From Prescottella equi (lineage in GTDB: Bacteria > Actinomycetota > Actinomycetes > Mycobacteriales > Mycobacteriaceae): a stretch of DNA of 64,000 nt. Made by a program: the position numbers and the translations under genes. Of this stretch, positions 23,353 to 32,147 are shown in pieces; within the stretch, counting starts at the first letter, position 1; every line of letters starts with the position of its first letter. The stretch is taken from positions 124,001-188,000 of the forward strand of contig NZ_JAIVAH010000027.1 in assembly GCF_020171745.1 (NCBI RefSeq). The letters run 5' to 3'. The notes below the pieces were generated by a model, which saw only the letters and a program-made list of their open reading frames with translations, ran no database searches and was not told the DNA's origin.

Positions 23353-24873
23353 ATGAACATTCGTCCTCGGTCTCGTTCGACAGCCCTCGCCGCCGCCGGC
23401 GCATCGGCGTTGCTGCTGCTCACCGCGTGCGGCGGAACGTCCGCCGCGCAGTCGAGCGAGCACGCCCTCATCGACCCGGCGCTGTCCACCGAGCAGATCG
23501 CCGACCTGTCGGAGGAGGCCTTCTACTGGGGCCTGAACATCGCCGGCTACTACGAACTGCGGCACGTCTTCACCGAACTCGAGGGGCAGCCCGCCTACCG
23601 CGGCATCAACCGCGTGCAGCCGCAGCTGAACCTGTTCGACGCCAAGACCCGTTACGCGACGACGGTGAACGCCTCGACGCTGTACTCCGGTGGCGCCTTC
23701 GACATCTCGGAGGATCCCATCGTGGTCGAGACCCCGGCCGTCACGGACGGCCGCTACTGGAGCGTGCAGGCCACCGACCAGAACGTCGAGTGCTTCTTCA
23801 AGGCCGGTTCGCAGTTCACCGGCAACGCACCGCAGCGGTACCTGATTGTCGGACCCGACTGGAAGGGCAAGCTGCCCAGCGGATTCCGTGGCACCGAGAT
23901 CATCCGGGCGTCGTCGAACTCGTTCACGATCGCGGTGCGCGTCGCCGTGACGACCCGCGACGAGCAGGACATGGCCGGAGCCCGCCAGGTCGTGACCGGC
24001 GTGCTGGCCGCGCCCCTCGCCCAGTGGGAGGCCAACGGCGGCAAGGTTCCGCCCCTCGACCAGCAGCCGATCGTCAAGGGCGACTACAAGACCTTCCCTC
24101 GGATGGACCAGATCTCCGACATCGGCAAGTCGATGACCCCGATCGACTACCTGCAGCTGCTCAGCCTGTCGATCAACGATCCGTCGCTGACCCGGCGCAC
24201 CGACTCGGTCAAGGAGACCGACACGCTGAACCGGCTGTCCGGGCTCGGTCTGCGGGAGGGCACCATCTTCGAACCCGGCGAGGTTTCGGCCGATCAGAAG
24301 GCCGCCATCGAGGAGGGCTTCACCCGTGCCCGCCGCGAGGCGAAGGAGGCCTTCGAGTCCTCGCAGGTCGACATGAACGGCTGGCGCCTGCAGTCGAGCC
24401 TGTTCTTCGACGACCTCGACTATGTCGCCAAGGCCGGTGCCGACGACGTCGCGTGGGGCACCCCGGTCCCGTACGAATCGCACACCATTGCCTACGTCTT
24501 CGACGACAGCGAGGGCCGTCCGCTCGAGGGCAAGTACGACTACACGCTCACCTTCGACGTGAACGATCTGCCGCCGACCACCGAGTTCTGGGAGCTGCCG
24601 GTGTACGACTCGGCGGGCTACTTCATCGACAACCCGGTGAACCGCTACAGCGCGACGAGCGAGCTGCTCGAGGCCGGTGACTACGCCGTCGTCGACGGCA
24701 AGCTCACCTTCTACCTGCAGCCGGAGCGGCCGACCGATCCCGAGCAGGCCCGCAATTGGCTGCCGACCTCGCCCACCGACGGGTTCCAGTTGGCGGCGCG
24801 GTTCTACGGCCCCACCGCGGGACTCATCGACGGCGGGTACGCGATGCCGCGGATCGTCCGCACCGCGTCGTAG
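23353..24873 (+). CDS. DUF1254/DUF1214 domain lipoprotein
   Basis: A 506-residue exported protein. The signal ends in the lipobox LLTAC (Cys at about residue 26), so it should be a membrane-anchored lipoprotein. Residues ~50-200 match DUF1254 (SEEAFYWGLNIAGYYELRHVF, NASTLYSGGAFDISEDPIVVETP, GRYWSVQATDQ). The C-terminal ~130 residues match DUF1214 (YDYTLTFDVNDLPPTTEFWELPVYD, FQLAARFYGPTAG). These domains occur together in many actinobacteria and proteobacteria; their biochemical role is not established. The start has GAAAGG upstream. The TetR gene just upstream is the probable regulator, and a perfect 17-bp hairpin ends the transcript. Confidence 0.9.
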   Translation: MNIRPRSRSTALAAAGASALLLLTACGGTSAAQSSEHALIDPALSTEQIADLSEEAFYWGLNIAGYYELRHVFTELEGQPAYRGINRVQPQLNLFDAKTRYATTVNASTLYSGGAFDISEDPIVVETPAVTDGRYWSVQATDQNVECFFKAGSQFTGNAPQRYLIVGPDWKGKLPSGFRGTEIIRASSNSFTIAVRVAVTTRDEQDMAGARQVVTGVLAAPLAQWEANGGKVPPLDQQPIVKGDYKTFPRMDQISDIGKSMTPIDYLQLLSLSINDPSLTRRTDSVKETDTLNRLSGLGLREGTIFEPGEVSADQKAAIEEGFTRARREAKEAFESSQVDMNGWRLQSSLFFDDLDYVAKAGADDVAWGTPVPYESHTIAYVFDDSEGRPLEGKYDYTLTFDVNDLPPTTEFWELPVYDSAGYFIDNPVNRYSATSELLEAGDYAVVDGKLTFYLQPERPTDPEQARNWLPTSPTDGFQLAARFYGPTAGLIDGGYAMPRIVRTAS

Positions 24874-24879
24874 CGCGGG

Positions 24880-24924
24880 CTGGGCGATCGCGGCGGATGG
24901 TCACCACCCGCCGCGATCGCCCAG
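24880..24924. terminator. Bidirectional terminator with perfect 17-bp stem
   Basis: The left arm begins CTGGGCGATCGC at 24880 and pairs perfectly over 17 bases with 24908-24924 across an 11-base loop. It lies 7 bp past the DUF1254/DUF1214 stop. It also covers the last codons of the convergent minus-strand gene, whose stop lies in the loop. No T-tract is evident. Confidence 0.75.
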
Positions 24925-25506
24925 TGTCTGGCGCGCCCACTGGGCGAAGATGTCGGTGAACACGTCGGCCTCACACGCGTGCGGCACGTCGGGGCTGATG
25001 CAGTCCGGGTAGCAGTCGACGATGTCGTCGAGGGTGATGTCGTGGTTGTCGCCGGCGCACTCGGCGAGCAGGCCGCGCAGCAGGTCGGCCACCGGCCACC
25101 GGCGGACGGCCGCGACGGATATCTCTCGTTCCCGATAGATGTCGAGCAGATCGGTTCTGCTCCAAAGGAACTCACGCGTCACCCGCGCTTCGGGGTTGTA
25201 GGTGAGTGCGGTGTCGAGTGATGCTCGCAGAGTCCGGCCACGTTCGGCGACGTCCGCGGGGGCCTTCTGCAGCACGAACAGCCACGGATGTCCGTCCGGG
25301 AACGCCCCGCCGAATCCGCCGACCTGGAACGGCAGGTGGCTGCCGAGGAAATCCGATTCGACGTCGACATGCTGGTCGGGACCCAGGCGGACGAAGTGCC
25401 CCGACGCGTACTCCTCGCCTGACGGGGCGTCGGCCCATGTGTTGTTCCAGACGCCGGTCATCCGCGAGTTGTCCGGGAAATCGAGCACATGGAAGAGATA
25501 CGCCAT
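24901..25506 (-). CDS. Hypothetical protein
   Basis: A 201-residue soluble protein that I do not recognise. Start chosen at the ATG at 25506 (MAYLFHVLDFP), whose first codon follows the stop of the upstream gene by one base. The sequence is rich in aromatic residues in the first half (VWNNTWADAP, GHPWLFVLQK). The C-terminal half is acidic and has two cysteines in a short segment (DIVDCYPDCISPDVPHACE, three counting the last), which could bind metal or form disulfides. No signal peptide or membrane segment. It is co-transcribed with the gene at 25508-25960 and the two are probably functional partners. A longer frame to 25629 is an artefact of the upstream gene. Confidence 0.7.
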   Translation of the reverse strand: MAYLFHVLDFPDNSRMTGVWNNTWADAPSGEEYASGHFVRLGPDQHVDVESDFLGSHLPFQVGGFGGAFPDGHPWLFVLQKAPADVAERGRTLRASLDTALTYNPEARVTREFLWSRTDLLDIYREREISVAAVRRWPVADLLRGLLAECAGDNHDITLDDIVDCYPDCISPDVPHACEADVFTDIFAQWARQTLGDRGGW

Positions 25507-25507
25507 G

Positions 25508-25960
25508 TCAGCGCCCCCGATCCGGTTGGGCAGCATGGTTGCCGGGCAGCGCGCGTGCGGCGTCCGCGGCGGCGGTGAGGGCCGCCCGGCTGGTCTCGAA
25601 GTTGATGCCGTCGTCGACGTCGTCGTCATCGTCGAGAATCTTGACGTCGACCTCGACGCGCAGATCGGTGCTGGTACGCACGTCGATCACCAGTCCCATT
25701 CGCTGGTCGGCGAACGTCGGCAACGACTGTTCCGGGTGGAACTCGGACGCCGCACGCATGAAGTACTCGCCGAGCCGGCGACCGAGATCGTCATCGGCAG
25801 CGAGCTTCAGGAACCAGGTGAACCGGTCCGGACTGAGCAGGCCGAGGTCGTAGGCCCACCCCGCCCGATCCGCATCCAGCGTGCGAGCCGCCACCATCCT
25901 CGGTCGCAGGAACACGGCGGCACCGCCGTATCCCGGAAGCCGCAGTTGCGCACCACCCAT
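25508..25960 (-). CDS. Hypothetical protein with acidic stretch
   Basis: A 150-residue protein without recognised domain, counted from ATG 25960 (MGGAQLRLPG); ATG 25990 would add ten residues. Its most visible trait is a run of acidic residues (KILDDDDDVDDG) after a beta-rich section (GLVIDVRTSTDLRVEVDVKI), followed by an alanine-rich tail. No signal peptide. The stop is one base before the ATG of the downstream gene (TGA-C-ATG), so translation is very likely coupled. Neither gene resembles the neighbours. The pairing of two small unknown genes invites a toxin-immunity or chaperone-client reading, but nothing in the sequence proves this. Confidence 0.7.
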   Translation of the reverse strand: MGGAQLRLPGYGGAAVFLRPRMVAARTLDADRAGWAYDLGLLSPDRFTWFLKLAADDDLGRRLGEYFMRAASEFHPEQSLPTFADQRMGLVIDVRTSTDLRVEVDVKILDDDDDVDDGINFETSRAALTAAADAARALPGNHAAQPDRGR

Positions 25961-26097
25961 CACATCCCCCTGTCCGGCATTCCCCTCCACTCGCCCGGTG
26001 GCCGAGTACGTCGAAGGTAGCGGGGAACCCTGACAATTCCGGGTTCGGTACGTGCGGGTGGAACAGTCTCTTCGTTGCCGCGCCCTAGACTGGCCCG

Positions 26098-27648
26098 GTG
26101 ATCGTGACGCATGGCGGTGCCCGCCACTCGGACCGCGCCCCGCACGTGGTCGACGACGAATTCACCGCACTCCCCCTGCGTGCCCTCGCGGACGCCGCCC
26201 TGTCGGTGGCCCGCGCCGCGGGCGCCGAACACGCGGACCTGCGGGTGCACCGGACAGTCACCCAGTCGCTGCGCCTGCGTGACGGCCGGGTGCAGGCAGT
26301 CGAGGACGGCACCGAGACCGGCTTCGCGGTCCGTGTCGTGGTGGACGGCACCTGGGGATTCGCATCGCACGCCCAGTTGACGCCGGACACCGCGGCGGCT
26401 GTGGCCGCCGAGGCGGTCCGCGTCGCCCGGGCACTGCGGGACCTCAATCGTGAACGTGTCGTGCTGGCACCGGAACCGGTCTACCCGGACGCGGTGTGGG
26501 TCTCGGACTACGCGACCGACCCGTTCGCCGTGGCGACGGCCCACAAGGTGGCACTGCTCGGCGACTGGTCGCACCGTCTGCTCGATGCGGACGGGGTCGA
26601 CCACGTCACCGCGAACTGTCTGCAGGTCAAGGAACAGACGTTCTACGCCGACCTCGCGGGGTCCGCGATCACCCAGCAGCGTGTGCGGCTGCATCCGGAA
26701 CTCGAGGCCACCTCCGTGGACGCCGACGCCGGAACCTTCGAGACGATGCGCACGCTCGCCCCGCCGGTCGGCCGCGGCTGGGAGTACCTCACCGGATCCG
26801 GGTGGGAGTGGGACGCCGAACTCGCCGAGATCCCGGGTCTGCTCGCCGAGAAGATCGCGGCCCCGAGCGTCGAGGCGGGCCCCACGGACCTCGTCATCGA
26901 TCCCACCAACCTGTGGCTGACCATCCACGAATCCATCGGTCACGCTACCGAGTACGACCGGGCGATCGGCTACGAGGCCGCGTACGCGGGCACGTCGTTC
27001 GCGACCCCGGACCTGCTGGGCACACTGCAGTACGGCACCCCGCTGATGCACGTGACCGCCGACCGCACCGAACGGCACGGCCTGGCGAGCGTCGGGTACG
27101 ACGACGACGCGGTCGCCGCGCAGCGCTGGGACCTGGTGCGCGACGGCGTGCTCGTCGGCTACCAGCTGGACCGGGTGTTCGCGCCGCGGCTCGGGCTGGA
27201 CCGGTCCAACGGCTGCTCGTACGCCGACTCCGCACACCACGTGCCGATCCAGCGGATGGCGAACGTGTCGCTGCAGCCGGACCCGGCGTCCGACCCGAGC
27301 ACCGCCGACCTGATCTCCCGCGTCGAGAACGGGATCTACGTCGTCGGCGACAAGAGCTGGTCGATCGACATGCAGCGCTACAACTTCCAGTTCACCGGCC
27401 AGCGGTTCTTCCGGATCCGGGACGGCCGACTCGACGGCCAGCTGCGCGACGTCGCGTACCAGGCCACCACCACCGACTTCTGGGGGTCGATGGAAGCGGT
27501 CGGCGGACCGTCGACGTGGCGGCTCGGCGGCGCGTTCAACTGCGGCAAGGCACAACCCGGTCAGGTCGCGGCGGTGAGCCACGGCTGCCCGTCGGCGTTG
27601 ATCCGCGGCGTCAACGTGCTCAACACCCGGACGGAGGGCGGACGATGA
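26098..27648 (+). CDS. tldD: TldD family metalloprotease subunit
   Basis: A 516-residue TldD-type protein, the catalytic partner of the heterodimeric TldD/TldE protease known for processing microcin B17 and degrading CcdA. The zinc motif HExxxH is visible as HESIGHATE, with H277, E278 and H282. The N-terminal domain carries LRDGRVQAVEDGTETGFAVRV, and the end has NCGKAQPGQVAAVSHGCP. The start is a GTG (26098); an in-frame GTG at 26104 is an alternative. The last codons overlap the pmbA start by four bases (ATGA), so the subunits are translationally coupled. No precursor peptide gene is visible nearby, so the substrate is unknown. Confidence 0.93.
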   Translation: MIVTHGGARHSDRAPHVVDDEFTALPLRALADAALSVARAAGAEHADLRVHRTVTQSLRLRDGRVQAVEDGTETGFAVRVVVDGTWGFASHAQLTPDTAAAVAAEAVRVARALRDLNRERVVLAPEPVYPDAVWVSDYATDPFAVATAHKVALLGDWSHRLLDADGVDHVTANCLQVKEQTFYADLAGSAITQQRVRLHPELEATSVDADAGTFETMRTLAPPVGRGWEYLTGSGWEWDAELAEIPGLLAEKIAAPSVEAGPTDLVIDPTNLWLTIHESIGHATEYDRAIGYEAAYAGTSFATPDLLGTLQYGTPLMHVTADRTERHGLASVGYDDDAVAAQRWDLVRDGVLVGYQLDRVFAPRLGLDRSNGCSYADSAHHVPIQRMANVSLQPDPASDPSTADLISRVENGIYVVGDKSWSIDMQRYNFQFTGQRFFRIRDGRLDGQLRDVAYQATTTDFWGSMEAVGGPSTWRLGGAFNCGKAQPGQVAAVSHGCPSALIRGVNVLNTRTEGGR

Positions 27649-29009
27649 TCCCCGCGCAGGAACTGGTCGAGCGCGCCCTCGCGCTCTCGACCGTCGACGA
27701 GGCGATGGTGCTGGTCACCGACGCCGGCGAGGCGTCGCTGCGCTGGGCCGGCAATTCGATGACCACCAACGGCGTCTCGACGTCGCGGTCGTGGACAGTG
27801 GTCTCGATCGTCCGAGAGAACGGATCCGCCAGGGTCGGCGCGGTGACGTCGTCGACGGTCGACGCCGCCGCGATCGCCGACGTCGTGCGGGCCAGCGAGG
27901 ACGCGGCCTGGTCGGCGCAGCCCGCCGAGGACGCGATGGACCTCCCGACCGGGGACGGCGTCGGCGGTGCGGACTGGGCCGAGGGGCCGGCGACCACGGG
28001 CGTCGAGGTGTTCGCCGGACTCGTGCCCGGTCTCGCCGACGGTTTCGCGGGCGCCGACCGGCTGTACGGGTTCGCGCACCACCAGGTCCACTCCACGTGG
28101 CTCGGCACGTCGGCGGGGGTGCGCCGCCGGTACACCCAGCCCACCGGATCGATCGAGATCAACGGCAAACGCGGCGACGCCAGCGCCTGGGTCGGCTCGG
28201 CGAGCCTCGACTTCACCGACGTGTCCGTTCCGCAGCTGTTGGCCGACCTCGACACCCGGCTCGGCTGGTCGGACCGCACGGTGGCGCTGCCGGCCGGACG
28301 CTACGAGACGGTGCTGCCGCCGTCGGCGGTGTCGGATCTGATGATTCCGCTGATGTGGGCGATGGAGGGCCGCGGCGCCCAGGAGGGTCACACCGCCCTG
28401 TCCCGCGGCGGCGGCACCCGGGTCGGCGAGCGGCTCACCGACATTCCGCTGACGCTGTATTCGGACCCGCACGCCGACCGACTGGGCTACGCCCCGTTCG
28501 TCGCGACCACCGCGTCGTCCGACACGCTGTCGGTGTTCGACAACGGCATGGACGCCGGACGCGTCGACTGGATCCGCGGCGGCGTGATCAACGCACTCGC
28601 CTACCCGCGCGCCGCGGCCGCCGAGTTCGCCGCGCCCGTTGCGGTTCCCGGGGACAACCTGCTGCTCACCGGTGGTTCGGAGGCGGCGCTCGACGACATG
28701 GTCGCCCGTACCGAACGCGGTCTGCTGCTCACCACGCTGTGGTACCTCCGTGAGGTCGACCCGGCCACCGCCCTGCTCACCGGCCTCACCCGCGACGGCG
28801 TCTACCTGATCGAGGACGGCGCGGTCACCGCCGCGGTCAACAACTTCCGGTTCAACGAGAGCCCCCTGGATCTGCTGCGCCGGGTCACCGAGGTGGGCGC
28901 GACCGAGCCGACGCTGCCGCGCGAGTGGAAGGACTGGTTCACGCGAACCGCGATGCCGCCGATGCGGATTCCCGACTTCCACATGTCCTCCGTCAGCCAG
29001 GCACAGTGA
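27645..29009 (+). CDS. pmbA: TldE/PmbA family protein
   Basis: A 454-residue protein of the PmbA/TldE family, the non-catalytic subunit that forms the chamber together with TldD. It lacks an HExxxH motif, as the family does. The start ATG at 27645 overlaps the tldD stop in an ATGA arrangement. Visible family features include the N-terminal MVLVTDAGEASLRWAGN, a central HHQVHSTWLGTSAGVRRRY and the C-terminal YLIEDGAVTAAVNNFRFNESP. In M. tuberculosis a tldD/pmbA-type pair also exists, elsewhere in the genome. The next gene (SEC-C protein) begins 8 bp after the stop, so it probably shares the transcript. Confidence 0.92.
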   Translation: MIPAQELVERALALSTVDEAMVLVTDAGEASLRWAGNSMTTNGVSTSRSWTVVSIVRENGSARVGAVTSSTVDAAAIADVVRASEDAAWSAQPAEDAMDLPTGDGVGGADWAEGPATTGVEVFAGLVPGLADGFAGADRLYGFAHHQVHSTWLGTSAGVRRRYTQPTGSIEINGKRGDASAWVGSASLDFTDVSVPQLLADLDTRLGWSDRTVALPAGRYETVLPPSAVSDLMIPLMWAMEGRGAQEGHTALSRGGGTRVGERLTDIPLTLYSDPHADRLGYAPFVATTASSDTLSVFDNGMDAGRVDWIRGGVINALAYPRAAAAEFAAPVAVPGDNLLLTGGSEAALDDMVARTERGLLLTTLWYLREVDPATALLTGLTRDGVYLIEDGAVTAAVNNFRFNESPLDLLRRVTEVGATEPTLPREWKDWFTRTAMPPMRIPDFHMSSVSQAQ

Positions 29010-29017
29010 GGGTTCCG

Positions 29018-29410
29018 ATGCCGACGATCTCGAACGACGACCGCTGCCCCTGCCTGTCCGGTGAGCAGTACGGCCAGTGCTGCGGGCGTTTCCACCGCGG
29101 TGACGCGCAGGCGCCCACCGCCGAACAGTTGATGCGCTCGCGCTACGCCGCGTTCGCCGTCGGTGACGAGGCATACCTGCTGCGCACGTGGCACCCGAGC
29201 ACCCGGCCGAAGCGGCTGGACCTCGACCCCGACCAGGTGTGGCGCCGTCTGGACGTGCTGGCGACGTCGGGCGGCGGTCTCCTCGACACCACCGGGACCG
29301 TCGAGTTCGTCGCGCACTACGTCGACCACGGCGAGCGCGGCTCGATGCGCGAACACAGCACGTTCGTCCGCGAGGACGGACGATGGTTGTACGTGGACGC
29401 CGTGCAGTAG
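29018..29410 (+). CDS. YchJ-like (UPF0225) SEC-C motif protein
   Basis: A 130-residue protein of the YchJ/UPF0225 family. The N-terminal zinc-binding SEC-C motif is complete (CPCLSGEQYGQCCGRFH), followed by an NTF2-like alpha-beta domain (TAEQLMRSRYAAFAVGDEAYLLRTWHP, FVAHYVDHG, STFVREDGRWLYVDA). Function is unknown; SEC-C motifs are named after the C-terminal tail of SecA, where they contact SecB and ribosomes. The start is the ATG at 29018 with GAGGG upstream; a frame from 28925 only reads through the pmbA end. The tight spacing after pmbA suggests a link to the TldD/PmbA protease. Confidence 0.88.
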   Translation: MPTISNDDRCPCLSGEQYGQCCGRFHRGDAQAPTAEQLMRSRYAAFAVGDEAYLLRTWHPSTRPKRLDLDPDQVWRRLDVLATSGGGLLDTTGTVEFVAHYVDHGERGSMREHSTFVREDGRWLYVDAVQ

Positions 29411-29454
29411 TTGTCGGCAACCGCCCCTGACCCCTCTCGAGAACAGGACCCGCC

Positions 29455-30441
29455 ATGCGTTTCGGACTCTTCGTGCCCCAGGGTTGGCGACTGGACCTCG
29501 TCGGCATCGATCCCGCCGACCAGTGGGGCGTGATGCGCGACATCGCGCTGCGCGCCGACCACGGCCCGTGGGAGTCGATCTGGGTGTACGACCACTTCCA
29601 CACCGTCCCCGAACCCACCGACGAGGCGACGCACGAGGCGTGGTCGCTGATGGCGGCGTTCGCGGCGGTCACCGATCGGGTGCGGCTGGGGCAGATGTGC
29701 ACCGCGATGAGCTACCGCAACCCCGCCTACCTGGCGAAGGTCGCGGCGACGACCGACCTGATCTCCGGCGGCCGCGTCGAGATGGGCATCGGCGGCGGGT
29801 GGTACGAGCACGAGTGGCGCGCGTACGGCTACGGGTTCCCGTCGGCCGGCGAGCGACTCGGCCGACTCGACGAGGGCGTCCAGATCATGCGGCAGGCGTG
29901 GTCCACCGGCACTGCCACCCTCGACGGCAAGCACTACCAGGTGGACGGCGCGATCGTGCGGCCCCTGCCGCTGCAGGACGGTGGCATCCCGCTGTGGATC
30001 GCCGGTGGCGGCGAGAAGGTCACGCTGAAGATCGCGGCCAAGTACGCGCAGTACACCAACTTCGACGGCACCCCCGAGGTGTTCTCGCACAAGTCGGAGA
30101 TCCTGCGTGCCCACTGCGCCGACGTGGGCACCGACTTCGACGCCATCACCCGGTCGGCGAACTACAACGTCGCGATCGGCCGGACCGAGGCCGAGGTACG
30201 GGATCGTCTCGAGGCGCTGCGGGCCCGGCTCGAGCCGATCGTCGGTGCCGAGAAGGCCGAGGCATCGCTGAACGCGTTCCGGGGCCTGCCCGCGGTCGGT
30301 ACCCCGGAGCAGATCGTCGAGAATCTGACGGCGCTGAAGAAGCAGGGTCTCGAGTACGCGATCTTCTACGTTCCGGAGGCTGCGTACGACACGTCCGGTC
30401 TGGAGTTGCTCGAGAAGGAAGTGCTGCCGCACCTGATGTGA
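29455..30441 (+). CDS. LLM-class F420-dependent oxidoreductase
   Basis: A 328-residue luciferase-like monooxygenase fold protein of the F420-dependent class common in actinobacteria. Family features are the N-terminal MRFGLFVPQGWRLDL, IWVYDHFHTVPEP, VRLGQMCTAMSYRNPAYLAKVAATTDLISGGRVEMGIGGGWYEHEW in pieces along residues ~45-120, and IPLWIAGGGEKVTLKIAAKYAQ. The TIM barrel would bind deazaflavin F420 rather than FMN; the substrate is unknown. It starts 44 bp after the SEC-C gene on the same strand. Its stop codon lies within an exact 13-bp tandem duplication that continues into the spacer. Confidence 0.88.
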   Translation: MRFGLFVPQGWRLDLVGIDPADQWGVMRDIALRADHGPWESIWVYDHFHTVPEPTDEATHEAWSLMAAFAAVTDRVRLGQMCTAMSYRNPAYLAKVAATTDLISGGRVEMGIGGGWYEHEWRAYGYGFPSAGERLGRLDEGVQIMRQAWSTGTATLDGKHYQVDGAIVRPLPLQDGGIPLWIAGGGEKVTLKIAAKYAQYTNFDGTPEVFSHKSEILRAHCADVGTDFDAITRSANYNVAIGRTEAEVRDRLEALRARLEPIVGAEKAEASLNAFRGLPAVGTPEQIVENLTALKKQGLEYAIFYVPEAAYDTSGLELLEKEVLPHLM

Positions 30442-30454
30442 GCACCTGATGTGA
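30429..30454 (+). repeat. 13-bp perfect tandem duplication across a stop codon
   Basis: GCACCTGATGTGA occurs twice head to tail. The first copy encodes the last residues (HLM) and stop of the LLM oxidoreductase; the second lies in the spacer and is not translated. Replication slippage is the likely origin, and the position makes it neutral for the protein. Confidence 0.9.
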
Positions 30455-30485
30455 GCGAGTAGCGTCCACAGCAGAGGGGCCTGCT

Positions 30486-31919
30486 GTGGTGTGGTTCGAC
30501 GCGGACGGTTATTGGCTGTCGCGGCTGCTCTTCAAGGAGGGGCTCGCCGCCATCTACCTCGCTGCCTTCCTGGTGGCGGTCAATCAGTTCAGACCTCTCA
30601 TCGGCGACGACGGCCTGCTGCCGATCCGGCGGTACCTCGCCGGGAGTCACTGGCAGCGGTCGCCGAGCATCTTCCACCTGCACTACTCCGACCGGTTCTA
30701 TGCGGTGACCGCGTGGTCCGGGGTGGTTCTGTCCGGCCTCGCCCTGTTCGGCCTGATCGACCGGTTGCCGCTGCCGCTGGCGATGCTGGGCTGGCTGCTG
30801 CTGTGGGGGCTGTACCTGTCGATAGTCAACGTCGGTCAGCTCTGGTACGGGTTCGGCTGGGAGTCGTTGCTGCTCGAGGTGGGGTTGCTCGCGGTGTTCG
30901 TCGGCAACTGGGACACCGCGCCGCCGCTGCTGACGCTGCTGTTGCTGAGGTGGCTGCTGTTCCGGCTCGAGTTCGGCGCGGGCCTGATCAAGATCCGCGG
31001 CGACCCGTGCTGGCGGGATCTGACGTGCCTGAACTACCACCACGAGACACAGCCGATGCCCGGACCGCTGAGCTGGTACTTCCATCACCTGCCGCGGCCG
31101 CTGCACAAGGTGGAGGTGGCCGGCAACCACTTCACGCAGCTGATCGTGCCGTTCTTCCTGTTCGCACCGCAGCCGGTGGCGGGCGGCGCCGCCGGGATCA
31201 TGGTGGTCACCCAGCTGTGGCTGGTGGCGAGCGGCAACTTCGCGTGGCTCAACTGGTTGGCGATCGTGCTGGGGCTGTCGGTGCTGCCGGACGGGTTCTG
31301 GGAGTTCGTGCTGCCGGTGTCGTCGCCGACGGAAGTCGGAGCAGCGCCGCCGTGGTTCGTCGGCGTCGTGGTGGCGTTCACCGTCGTGATCATCGCGCTC
31401 AGCTACCGCCCCGCCCGCAACCTGTTCTCGAGCCACCAGATGATGAACGCGTCGTTCGACCCGTGGCACCTGGTCAACACGTACGGGGCTTTCGGCCACA
31501 TCACCCGTGTCCGACGCGAGATCGTCGTCGAGGGCACGACGGACGAGCACATCTCCGCCGACACCGAGTGGCGCGAGTACGAGTTCCGGGGCAAACCGGG
31601 TGACCTGCGGCGCCGGCCGCGCCAGTTCGCTCCCTACCACCTGCGGCTGGACTGGCTGATGTGGTTCGCCGCGATCTCGTCCGGCTACGCCGCGTCGTGG
31701 TTCGGCGGCTTCGTCACCCGCCTGCTCGAGGGCGACCGGGCGACGCTGAAACTGTTGCGCCACAATCCGTTTCCGGACGCTCCCCCGGCGGTGATCCGGG
31801 CCCGGATGTACCGCTACCGGTACACCACGCGGGCCGAACGCAAGGAGACCGGCGCCTGGTGGTTCCGAACCCTCGAGGGTGAGTTCATGCCGCCGGTGTC
31901 GCGGCGGGGCGCGCGTTGA
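30486..31919 (+). CDS. Lipase maturation factor family membrane protein
   Basis: A 477-residue polytopic membrane protein of the LMF1/LMF2 family. In animals LMF1 is an ER protein for folding lipoprotein lipase; bacterial relatives have no assigned role. Family motifs are clear: YWLSRLLFKEGLAAIYLAAF at the N-terminus, GWESLLLEVGLLAVF, RLEFGAGLIKIRGDPCWRDLTCLNYHHETQPMP in pieces across residues ~155-195, and FDPWHLVNTYGAFGHITRVR, then the soluble tail (WREYEFRGKPGD, HLRLDWLMWFAA). About eight hydrophobic segments are visible. Start is a GTG at 30486 (a second GTG follows) with GAGGGG upstream. It may share a transcript with the LLM gene 44 bp earlier. Confidence 0.88.
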   Translation: MVWFDADGYWLSRLLFKEGLAAIYLAAFLVAVNQFRPLIGDDGLLPIRRYLAGSHWQRSPSIFHLHYSDRFYAVTAWSGVVLSGLALFGLIDRLPLPLAMLGWLLLWGLYLSIVNVGQLWYGFGWESLLLEVGLLAVFVGNWDTAPPLLTLLLLRWLLFRLEFGAGLIKIRGDPCWRDLTCLNYHHETQPMPGPLSWYFHHLPRPLHKVEVAGNHFTQLIVPFFLFAPQPVAGGAAGIMVVTQLWLVASGNFAWLNWLAIVLGLSVLPDGFWEFVLPVSSPTEVGAAPPWFVGVVVAFTVVIIALSYRPARNLFSSHQMMNASFDPWHLVNTYGAFGHITRVRREIVVEGTTDEHISADTEWREYEFRGKPGDLRRRPRQFAPYHLRLDWLMWFAAISSGYAASWFGGFVTRLLEGDRATLKLLRHNPFPDAPPAVIRARMYRYRYTTRAERKETGAWWFRTLEGEFMPPVSRRGAR

Positions 31920-31953
31920 GGAGCGGTTCACCGGCCGCCGGGAACCTAACCCA

Positions 31954-31971
31954 CGCTAATGACAGTTAGCG
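31954..31971. promoter_or_regulatory. Inverted repeat upstream of the recombinase gene
   Basis: CGCTAA and TTAGCG face each other across six bases (TGACAG), a layout typical of a tyrosine-recombinase core site (two arms, 6-8 bp spacer), 177 bp before the recombinase start. Two more dyads lie nearer the gene: TCACTGTGA (32055-32063) and GGGTGC-C-GCACCC (32072-32084). Any of these could instead be operators. Confidence 0.4.
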
Positions 31972-32147
31972 CCATCACCGAATCGGAAAGTCGGAGTGGC
32001 AAACTCGCCACATCACGGCGCCGACGTCCCAGCTCCGGGTATGGCATTATTTCGTCACTGTGACACCTTGAGGGTGCCGCACCCGGACATACAGAACTGT
32101 CGGTACAGCTCGGTAGGCTTCCTCGATGACACGAGAGGAGCCCGGGT

